A program made the position numbers and the translations under genes. A DNA stretch of 7,864 bases from Phycisphaerae bacterium SM23_33. Lineage in GTDB: Bacteria > Planctomycetota > Phycisphaerae > SM23-33. Positions 1-4,734 of this stretch are shown one piece after another (position 1 is the stretch's first letter; each line of letters opens with the position of its first letter). Where the stretch lies: positions 1 through 7,864 of the forward strand of contig LJUF01000146.1 of NCBI GenBank assembly GCA_001303665.1, given 5' to 3'. The notes beneath the pieces were generated by a model. It was not told the origin of the DNA, searched no databases, and worked only from the letters and a program-made list of their open reading frames with translations.

Positions 1-527
1 ACGGCGACGACGATCCGTTGACCGCCGGCGTTGCGGACGGCCTGCACGGCGACCTGCATGGTGAAGCCGCTGGCCAGGCCGTCGTCAACCAGGATGGCGG
101 TCCGCCCGGCCAAGTCCGGCATGGGTGATTCACCGCGCAGGGCCGCCGCCCGGCGGCGAACCTTTTCCACCGTCCGGGCCGTGTCTTCGCGGATTTCCCT
201 TTCGCTCACGCCCATCGCCGGCAGGACGTCCTGGTTGAGCTGGACGGTGCCGTCCCATGCGACGGCCCCGTAGCCGACCTCCGAACTCCAGGACGGCGTG
301 ATCTTGCTGACCACCGCCAGCCCCAGCGGCAGGTCAAGCCGGCGGGCGATGACGGCGGCGACGGGCACGCCGCCGGCCGGCACGGCCAGCACCATGGCGG
401 GCCCGCCGGGCAGCGGGGCCAGCATGTCGGCCAGCACCCGGCCGGCGTCGGCGCGGTCACGGAAGACACCCAGGCGGTCTCGCAGCTCCGGCAGCTCGAC
501 GATCCTGTCCTGGCCGCTGGCGCTCAT
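1..527 (-). CDS. Predicted phosphoribosyltransferase (COG1926-like), 3' end cut by window edge
   Basis: Reading the minus strand from the ATG at 527-525 gives 175 residues that run off the left edge. A TGA lies in frame six codons upstream (543-545), and no other ATG is available. The fold is type I phosphoribosyltransferase: residues 46-56 (VLAVPAGGVPV) form the pyrophosphate-loop region, and residues 145-157 (ILVDDGLASGFTM) are the PRPP-binding motif with its paired acidic residues. Between them, VSKITPSWSSEVGYGAVAWD resembles the region typical of COG1926 proteins. Known members are cytoplasmic, mostly of undefined substrate, and sometimes fused to hydrolases. Most relatives I recall have Pro-Arg-Gly-Gly where this one has Pro-Ala-Gly-Gly (50-53). 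It is divergent from the flavodoxin gene across 92 bp. A GAGGAA lies about 11 nt before the start. The family is confident; the base or nucleotide substrate is unknown. Confidence 0.88.
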   Translation of the reverse strand, partial: MSASGQDRIVELPELRDRLGVFRDRADAGRVLADMLAPLPGGPAMVLAVPAGGVPVAAVIARRLDLPLGLAVVSKITPSWSSEVGYGAVAWDGTVQLNQDVLPAMGVSEREIREDTARTVEKVRRRAAALRGESPMPDLAGRTAILVDDGLASGFTMQVAVQAVRNAGGQRIVVA

Positions 528-570
528 GTCAGCCGATGTTCCTCAGGCGCCCGGCCGCCTGCGGGAGAAT

Positions 571-600
571 TTGGATTCCCGCCGCCCCGGGGCTTAGAAT
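571..600 (+). promoter_or_regulatory. Candidate sigma-70-type promoter for the first flavodoxin gene
   Basis: TTGGAT (571-576), an 18-nt spacer and TAGAAT (595-600, five of six consensus bases) precede the start codon at 620. Predicted transcription begins near 607, leaving a short leader that contains the ribosome binding site. The -35 is weak (three of six bases). This comes from sequence matching alone. Confidence 0.4.
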
Positions 601-619
601 TAGGCGAAAGGGAGAATCT

Positions 620-1087
620 ATGAGTAGACTTTACATGATTTACCACAGCGAAACCGGCCACACGCACGTCCTGGCTGAATTGTTGGCCGAAGGGGCCCAG
701 GGCGTCAAGGGCATCGAGGTCAAGCTGGTCAGTGCCGACGAGGTGGACTACGTGGAGGCGGCCCGGGCGGACGGCTACGCCGTCGGCTCGCCGGACTATT
801 TCAACTACGTGGCCGGGTCGATCAAGACCTTCTTCGACCGCATCCTTTACGACGAGCGATTCAAGGGCAAGCCCTACGTCGGCTTCAGCAGCCACGCCGG
901 CGGGGGCGACGTGCTGACGTGCATAGATTCCCTGGCCAGGACCTGCGGGCTTAGGCGGGTGGGGCCGGGGATCGCCACCCCGGGCAGGCCCGACGATGAT
1001 GACGCCGTCAAGGCCCGCCAGTTGGGCCAGGCGCTGGCCGAGGCGGCCAAAGAGATTAGCGCCCCCAAGGCGGGCCCCAGGCGGTAG
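620..1087 (+). CDS. Short-chain flavodoxin-like protein (first of a tandem pair)
   Basis: A predicted 155-residue cytoplasmic FMN-binding redox protein. The start is the ATG at 620, just after AAAGGGAGAA; an upstream in-frame ATG at 536 adds residues with no family similarity and lacks a good ribosome binding site. The flavodoxin phosphate loop is clear at residues 10-15 (S-E-T-G-H-T) after a beta strand. GSPDYFNYVAG (56-66) is the equivalent of the loop that in WrbA/flavodoxin proteins stacks on the isoalloxazine ring. FSSHAGGG (89-96) follows the KPYVGF strand and is the third FMN loop. Length matches free-standing flavodoxins. It is about 60% identical without gaps to the next gene over 144 residues, and carries an 11-residue basic tail (EISAPKAGPRR) that the partner lacks. 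Electron donor and acceptor cannot be told from sequence. The alternative is an NADPH-dependent FMN reductase-like role. Confidence 0.88.
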   Translation: MSRLYMIYHSETGHTHVLAELLAEGAQGVKGIEVKLVSADEVDYVEAARADGYAVGSPDYFNYVAGSIKTFFDRILYDERFKGKPYVGFSSHAGGGDVLTCIDSLARTCGLRRVGPGIATPGRPDDDDAVKARQLGQALAEAAKEISAPKAGPRR

Positions 1088-1190
1088 GGTCTGTCAGAAA
1101 GCTCCTGCGGCTTCACATCAAGGGGGTACAGGTTGCCTGCAACCCGTGCTGACGCTGGCGGACTCTCTCCAATTACTCCAGCAAAGAGGC

Positions 1191-1219
1191 TGGACCGGCA
1201 GGGAGGATTCCACTACAGT
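1191..1219 (+). promoter_or_regulatory. Candidate internal promoter for the second flavodoxin gene
   Basis: TGGACC (1191-1196), a 17-nt spacer and TACAGT (1214-1219) match the sigma-70 consensus at four of six bases each. They sit in the 167-bp gap between the two flavodoxin genes, about 36 nt before the GTG start at 1255. The gap also holds a small hairpin, GGTTG/CAACC (1131-1135 with 1140-1144), without a T tract. This would allow the second gene and the propeller gene to be expressed separately from the first. Confidence 0.35.
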
Positions 1220-1254
1220 AGGCCCGCGCTTTTCTCAAGGAAAGGACGGCCAGA

Positions 1255-1689
1255 GTGAGCACGGTCATGGTGATGTATCACAGCGGAACGGGCAATACGC
1301 GGAAGCTGGCCGAGCTGGTGGCCGACGGCGCCCGCTCGGTCAAGGGCACGGAGGTCAAGCTAGTAGCGGCCGGGGAGCTGAACTTGGCCGAGGCGGCCAA
1401 GGCCGACGGCTACGCCATCGGCTCGCCCGACTACTTCAGCTACGTGGCCGGGGAGGTCAAGGCCTTCTTCGACAAGATCCTTAACGACGGCCGCTTCACG
1501 GGCAAGCCGTACGTGGGCTTCGGCACCCATGGCGGCGGGGGCAAGGTGCTGGGAGTCCTGGAGACGCTGGCCGACCACTGTAAGCTGAAAAAGGTCAAGC
1601 CGGGCATGATGACCAAGGGCGCGCCCGCTGGCAAGGACGCCGACCCGGCCCGGGCGCTGGGCCAGGCCCTGGCCCAGGCCGCCAAGTAG
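1255..1689 (+). CDS. Short-chain flavodoxin-like protein (second of a tandem pair)
   Basis: A predicted 144-residue FMN-binding flavodoxin-like protein, paralogous to the gene upstream. It starts with GTG; the strong AAGGAAAGGA about 9 nt upstream supports this over the ATG four codons later. The phosphate loop is S-G-T-G-N-T (residues 10-15). The flavin-stacking loop is GSPDYFSYVAG (56-66), and FGTHGGGG (89-96) is the third loop. My hand alignment gives about 88 identities in 144 gapless positions with the neighbour, so the pair arose by tandem duplication. The propeller gene starts 34 bp downstream on the same strand, suggesting co-transcription. The C-terminus ends in a helix (ALGQALAQAAK) with no extension. 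The conserved flavin loops in both copies argue that neither is decaying. Function beyond flavin-based electron transfer is not determined. Confidence 0.88.
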   Translation: MSTVMVMYHSGTGNTRKLAELVADGARSVKGTEVKLVAAGELNLAEAAKADGYAIGSPDYFSYVAGEVKAFFDKILNDGRFTGKPYVGFGTHGGGGKVLGVLETLADHCKLKKVKPGMMTKGAPAGKDADPARALGQALAQAAK

Positions 1690-1723
1690 CCGCCCCGCCG
1701 CCGGCCAGGACAGGTGAGCTGCC

Positions 1724-2830
1724 GTGAAGTTCGTCAAGGTGGAGAGGCTGCGTTTCGTCGAGTACCGCCGGCCGGACCAAACCGACCTGGACGAAGACAC
1801 CACCGCCATGCGCAGCCGGGAAGAATCCCGAAAGAACTACTACGCCTTCACCTCGCTGGCCTACAGCCCGCAGACGGGCGAGCTTTTCTGCGGGATGACC
1901 AACTTCGGCAACGACCTGCTGTACGTGCACGACCCGGCCTCGGGGGAGTTCGAATCGGCCAACTACGCCGCCATCGCCGACCCGCACGAGGTCAAGATCC
2001 ACCGCGGGCTGTGGCTGGGCGGCGACGGCTGCGTGTACTCGGCCACCAGCAGCCTGTCCGGGCTGGATGAGCTTGCCGAGGCCCCGGGCGGCAAGCTGTT
2101 TCGGTTCGACCCGGGCGCCCGGCGGCTCGAGGTGCTGGGCATCCCCGCCCCGCACCTGTACATCCAGACGGTCTCGCTGGACTGGGCTCGGCGGATGATG
2201 TACGGCATGGCCTACCCGCGCTTCGATTTCTTCGCCTTCTCGCTGGAGCGCCGCGAGGTGGCCTATCGCTGCTTCGTCGGCTCCATCTGCCACGTCGGCG
2301 CCGTGGACGACGAGGGCGGCTACTGGGGCACCTGGCTGGGCGGGGGCGGCCGGCACGACCTCTTTCGCTACGACCCCGGCGAGAACCGGATCCGGTTCTT
2401 CCCGCACGGCTTCCCCACGCCCTGCCGCAGTTTGATGTACCGCGGCGCCGGGCCCATCGACTCTATGGTCAACGGCGGCGACGGCTATCTGTACGTCGGC
2501 CACGAGACCGGCGAGCTGTACCGGATCGAGTGGCGGACGGGCCGGGTGGAGTACCTCTGCAAGCCGCTGCCGGGCCGACGGATGCCGGGGTTGGCCGCCG
2601 CCGAGGACGGCCTGCTGCTGGGCGTCGGCGGCAACGACCGGGCGGCCATGGGCTTCGCCTACGACCGCAAGACGGGCAACTCCGAAATCCTCGGGGGCAT
2701 TCGCGACGAATCGGCCGACGCGGATTGCTTCCGCACACATGACTGCTGCCTGGTCGGAAACACGCTGTTCGTCGGCGAGACGGACAATCCCCGGCGGAGC
2801 TGTTACCTCTGGAAGTGCACGCTGGGCTGA
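1724..2830 (+). CDS. Cytoplasmic beta-propeller protein of unknown function
   Basis: A 368-residue protein starting at GTG 1724, with AGGA and AGGTGAG in the 17 nt upstream. There is no signal peptide or membrane segment, so it is probably cytoplasmic. I see about seven repeated units of a hydrophobic strand, a turn with Gly/Asp, and then a strand of the form YxxDPxxGxxE. Examples lie near residues 50-76 (GELFCGM and DLLYVHDPASGEFE), 122-137 (GKLFRFDPGARRLE), 198-226 (YWGTWLG and DLFRYDPGENRIRFF), 255-278 (YLYVGH and ELYRIEWRTGRVEYL), 296-322 and 346-366. This periodicity is typical of beta-propellers such as SMP-30-like or YVTN-type proteins, but no metal-binding or catalytic set stands out. 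It follows the second flavodoxin gene by 34 bp, so a shared redox or metabolic role is plausible but inferred. The Cys-Cys at 341-342 and several other cysteines are unassigned. Confidence 0.8.
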   Translation: MKFVKVERLRFVEYRRPDQTDLDEDTTAMRSREESRKNYYAFTSLAYSPQTGELFCGMTNFGNDLLYVHDPASGEFESANYAAIADPHEVKIHRGLWLGGDGCVYSATSSLSGLDELAEAPGGKLFRFDPGARRLEVLGIPAPHLYIQTVSLDWARRMMYGMAYPRFDFFAFSLERREVAYRCFVGSICHVGAVDDEGGYWGTWLGGGGRHDLFRYDPGENRIRFFPHGFPTPCRSLMYRGAGPIDSMVNGGDGYLYVGHETGELYRIEWRTGRVEYLCKPLPGRRMPGLAAAEDGLLLGVGGNDRAAMGFAYDRKTGNSEILGGIRDESADADCFRTHDCCLVGNTLFVGETDNPRRSCYLWKCTLG

Positions 2831-2913
2831 CCGGCCGCTGTCCCATTTCCTGCGTTGGTTTTTCTCCACCCCGTCACGGGAAGCGACACTTCGACCCTGC
2901 CTAGAATGCGTTG

Positions 2914-3142
2914 AGAAGCAGCGGTTCATACTGAAGGCCGCCGGGGGCCGTGCAGCCAAGGAGTGGCTGTTCCCAGCGGCGATGAGTTGGCGGCTTTGCC
3001 GACTTTACCTGGCTCGCTGTGGCCGAGCCGGCCAACAAGATGTTCAGGGCATTGAAAGTATAGAGGCGGGAGGGAGATGCCAAGCCGGCGCGGCGGCTCT
3101 GTGATGCTGGCCGGCCTCAGGGTCGTCGCGCCGCTCTTTTTT
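2914..3142 (+). ncRNA. Possible structured RNA or long structured 3' UTR
   Basis: Five stem-loops occur in succession on the plus strand. They are GCGG-TTCA/TGAA-CCGC (2921-2941, with a GG bulge); CAGCCA/TGGCTG around loop AGGAG (2953-2969); a three-way arrangement closed by GTTGG/CCAAC (2986-2990 with 3032-3036) holding CGGC-TTT-GCCG (2991-3001) and GGCTCG/CGAGCC (3011-3016 with 3024-3029); GGCAT/ATGCC (3048-3052 with 3077-3081); and the terminator at 3086-3142. A TAGAAT at 2902-2907 could be a -10 box, but I see no -35. In DNA this GC-rich, hairpins of 5-6 bp arise readily by chance. The segment may simply be the trailer of the propeller transcript, whose stop is at 2830. Confidence 0.28.
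3086..3142 (+). terminator. Rho-independent transcription terminator
   Basis: The arm at 3086-3101 pairs with 3118-3133 over 16 consecutive positions (13 Watson-Crick and three G-U pairs), with a 16-nt loop. Six T residues (3137-3142) follow after CTC. It acts on plus-strand transcripts. The nearest upstream gene ends 256 bp earlier, so it terminates either a long 3' UTR or a separate RNA. Confidence 0.65.
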
Positions 3143-3234
3143 ACATTTCTCCAAGTTTCATGACGTTTCCGGCGGGAAAGCCGGTTTGGCACGCCTATAG
3201 TGTAAACAACGACATGAGCCACGCCCTTCGCCCT

Positions 3235-3259
3235 CGCGGCGGCCTGTTCGGCCGCCGCG
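3235..3259. other. Perfect 10-bp GC hairpin
   Basis: CGCGGCGGCC (3235-3244) and its exact complement (3250-3259) flank a 5-nt loop, TGTTC. No T tract follows on either strand, so it is not a standard terminator. It lies about 55 nt upstream of the TATAAT that precedes the RNA candidate at 3325. Its role is unknown. Confidence 0.4.
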
Positions 3260-3292
3260 GTTCGCTTACCAGCTATTCTTCGCGCGCACGCC

Positions 3293-3318
3293 TTGCTGAC
3301 CTTGAGCGTGCATATAAT
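3293..3318 (+). promoter_or_regulatory. Promoter candidate for the structured RNA at 3325
   Basis: A perfect TATAAT (3313-3318) stands in GC-rich DNA exactly 7 nt before G3325, which is where the long closing stem of the downstream RNA begins. That coincidence of -10 spacing and structure boundary is the main support. The -35 is poor: TTGCTG at 3293-3298 is the best match but leaves only a 14-nt spacer. The TG at 3309-3310 is one base off the extended -10 position. Weak -35 elements would suggest an activator or an alternative sigma factor. Confidence 0.5.
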
Positions 3319-3324
3319 CATGAT

Positions 3325-3475
3325 GGTCGGCGCGAACGAGCACGGGCCGAAGTACCAGGCAAGAGGTTGAAAAAGCCTGGGGCGTCGGAGAACGGGTTGA
3401 CAAAAATGGCCCGTTCGATCCGGGAAACCGGAGCGCAAACCTCGATGTGCCGTTCGCCCCGACCATTTTCTTTTT
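3325..3475 (+). ncRNA. Candidate small structured RNA, family not recognised
   Basis: About 150 nt, not protein-coding in appearance. Pairing worked out by hand: the closing stem P1 joins 3325-3330 with 3459-3464, 3332-3338 with 3451-3457 and 3340-3343 with 3447-3450. That is 17 Watson-Crick pairs, interrupted only by one C-C mismatch and one bulged A. Inside it lie P2 (CCGA/UCGG, 3347-3350 with 3385-3388, continuing into CCAGGC/GCCUGG, 3355-3360 with 3375-3380, 14-nt loop), P3 (GAACGGG/CCCGUUC, 3390-3396 with 3410-3416, 13-nt loop) and P4 (UCCGG/CCGGA, 3419-3423 with 3428-3432) capped by GAAA. GAGGUU in the P2 loop (3363-3368) can pair with AACCUC (3438-3443) as a pseudoknot. A perfect TATAAT precedes it and a U-rich tract follows. 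It is not SRP RNA, tmRNA, RNase P or tRNA by their conserved motifs, and a 6S-like rod is not what the folding shows. It could act in trans or bind a protein; function unknown. Confidence 0.6.
3447..3475 (+). terminator. Terminator of the structured RNA
   Basis: The 3' arm of the closing stem (3447-3464, paired with 3325-3343) is followed immediately by A and then TTTTCTTTTT (3466-3475). The stem is GC-rich at its base. Unusually, the partner arm is at the 5' end of the transcript rather than next to it, so termination would depend on the folded RNA as a whole. Confidence 0.5.
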
Positions 3476-3521
3476 ACTTCTGCCTGACTCCGCCGTGAAC
3501 AGGGGCGCAGAGTCGCAACTT

Positions 3522-3553
3522 CCGACAGAGCCCGGTGCGGGTCGGCCTGTCGG
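3522..3553 (-). other. Stem-loop just after the oxidoreductase stop codon
   Basis: CCGACAG (3522-3528) pairs with CTGTCGG (3547-3553), enclosing CCCG/CGGG (3531-3534 with 3538-3541). It begins 11 nt beyond the stop of the minus-strand gene ending at 3565. No U tract follows in that direction, so it could be a 3'-stabilising hairpin or a non-canonical terminator of the minus-strand unit. Confidence 0.35.
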
Positions 3554-3564
3554 CGGGGCTTGCT

Positions 3565-4671
3565 TCACTCATCCAGCGTCCCGTGGCGCAGGCTCATGGG
3601 CAGCGGGGCGGGTCGCCGGCAACTGCTGGTCAGCTCCACGTGCCGGCCCTGCTCGGAGGCGTCGTGGAACGCGTGCATGACGTCCAGGACGTGGTAGGCC
3701 AGCTCGCCGTTGGTGCGGTGTGGGCGGCCGGAGCGCAGGCCATAGGCCATGTCGGCCACGCCGATGCCCCGGCTGTTCTGGGGGTAGGGGTGGGTCAGGG
3801 GAACGTCTGACCATTCGCTCGCCCCGGCTCGGCGGACGCGGACGGGGCCGCCGAAGCCGTTGGGGTCGGGCACGGAAAGGCTGCCCTCGGTGCCGTAGAT
3901 TTCGATCCTGGGCAGGTTGGCGGCCCAGATGTCAAAGCTGGTGATGATGGTGCCGACGGCGCCGTTGGCGAAGTCCATCACGCCAGCGACGTGGCTGGGG
4001 ACCTCCACGGCGATCTTCGTGCCGAACTTGGGCTGGCTGGTAATCAACCGCTGGGGGAAGGTGATCCGGGCCGAGCCGGTCACCCGCTTCACCGGGCCCA
4101 TCAACGCCACCAGGGCCGTCACGTAGTACGGTCCCATGTCGAACATGGGGCCGCCGCCGGGCTTGTAGTAGAACTCCGGGTCGGGGTGCCAGCTCTCGTG
4201 GCCGTGGCAGGTCATGAAGGCGGTGGCGGCCACCGGCTGCCCGATCCAGCCGTCGTCAATGAGCTTGCGGCAGGTCTGCAGGCCGGCGCCCAGGAACGTG
4301 TCTGGGGCGCAGCCCACGCGCAGGCCCTTGGCCTCGGCCATCTTCAGCAGCTTCCTGCCGTCGGCGCGGGTGACGGTGAGTGGCTTTTCGTTGTGGACAT
4401 TCTTGCCGGCCGCCACCGACGCCAGGGCTACCTCGGCGTGGGCATTGGGGGTGGTGAGGTTAACGACAATCCGTATTTCCTCGTCGGCCAGCAACTGCTC
4501 GACCGTGCAGGCCTTGGGCAGGCCGAACTTTTCGGCCTGGGCCCGGGCCCGCTCGGGCACGAGGTCCGCGCACGCGCCCACCTCCAGGATCTCGAAGACC
4601 TCCTGGCAGTTCTTCAGGTAGATGCCGCTGATGTTGCCGCAGCCCACGATGCCAACCTTGGTCGTTTCCAT
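3565..4671 (-). CDS. Gfo/Idh/MocA family NAD(P)-dependent oxidoreductase
   Basis: A 368-residue cytoplasmic dehydrogenase starting at ATG 4671, with AGGAAAGAG just upstream. The N-terminal Rossmann fold opens with VGIVGCGNISG (residues 6-16), the dinucleotide-binding glycine motif. NEKPLTV (94-100) contains the family EKP signature with catalytic Lys96. The C-terminal alpha/beta domain carries GGGPMFDMGPYY (172-183). Asp178 is conserved, and the His usual in many members (Asp-x-Gly-x-His) is Tyr here, a substitution I recall as common in one subgroup. Known members oxidise or reduce sugars, inositols or related compounds with NAD(P); the substrate cannot be read from sequence. It lies 63 bp downstream of the UroD-like gene on the same strand, so the two are probably co-transcribed. 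No signal peptide is present, unlike many planctomycete relatives that carry a Tat signal. Confidence 0.9.
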   Translation of the reverse strand: METTKVGIVGCGNISGIYLKNCQEVFEILEVGACADLVPERARAQAEKFGLPKACTVEQLLADEEIRIVVNLTTPNAHAEVALASVAAGKNVHNEKPLTVTRADGRKLLKMAEAKGLRVGCAPDTFLGAGLQTCRKLIDDGWIGQPVAATAFMTCHGHESWHPDPEFYYKPGGGPMFDMGPYYVTALVALMGPVKRVTGSARITFPQRLITSQPKFGTKIAVEVPSHVAGVMDFANGAVGTIITSFDIWAANLPRIEIYGTEGSLSVPDPNGFGGPVRVRRAGASEWSDVPLTHPYPQNSRGIGVADMAYGLRSGRPHRTNGELAYHVLDVMHAFHDASEQGRHVELTSSCRRPAPLPMSLRHGTLDE

Positions 4672-4734
4672 ATCTCTTTCCTATTTCACCGGCTGGTCCG
4701 GAACCTGAGGTATCCTTGACGTTCGACAGGGGCT

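Larger units (their letters stand above)
2831..3564. other. Long non-coding gap between convergent genes
   Basis: No convincing protein gene lies in these 734 bp. The open frames on both strands have arbitrary composition, no plausible ribosome binding site and no family similarity. The stretch instead contains several stem-loops, two Rho-independent-type terminators on the plus strand (ending near 3142 and 3475), a perfect TATAAT at 3313-3318, and A-rich loops that stand out from the GC-rich background. It looks like RNA-gene territory rather than decayed coding sequence. Individual elements are listed separately. Confidence 0.7.

Noticed and set aside
1595..2959. 454-codon minus-strand open frame opposite the second flavodoxin and propeller genes
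   Set aside because: It is antisense to two genes with clear protein features. Its Ala/Gly/Arg/Val/Pro-rich composition is typical of a shadow frame in GC-rich DNA.
3186..3202. Sigma-54-like TGGCAC and a TATAGT near 3196
   Set aside because: The -12 GC of a sigma-54 promoter is absent at the required spacing, and no -35 fits the TATAGT.
3397..3402. Perfect TTGACA (-35 consensus)
   Set aside because: No -10 box lies 16-18 nt downstream. It falls in the P3 loop of the RNA candidate, so it is probably coincidental.
3410..3424. tRNA T-arm-like sequence (CCCG, TTCGATC, CGGG)
   Set aside because: The loop matches a T-loop, but no acceptor, D or anticodon arms fit around it. The alternative P3 and P4 stems are longer. 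A tRNA-like module remains only a remote possibility.
3325..3464. Terminal inverted repeat suggesting a retron or small mobile element
   Set aside because: No reverse transcriptase or transposase gene is present, and no target duplication was seen. The repeat is imperfect and fits an RNA stem followed by a U tract better.
2926..3568. Several open frames of 60-170 codons on both strands within the gap
   Set aside because: Arbitrary composition, no plausible ribosome binding sites, and they cross the stem-loops and terminators. Absence of stops is expected at this GC content.
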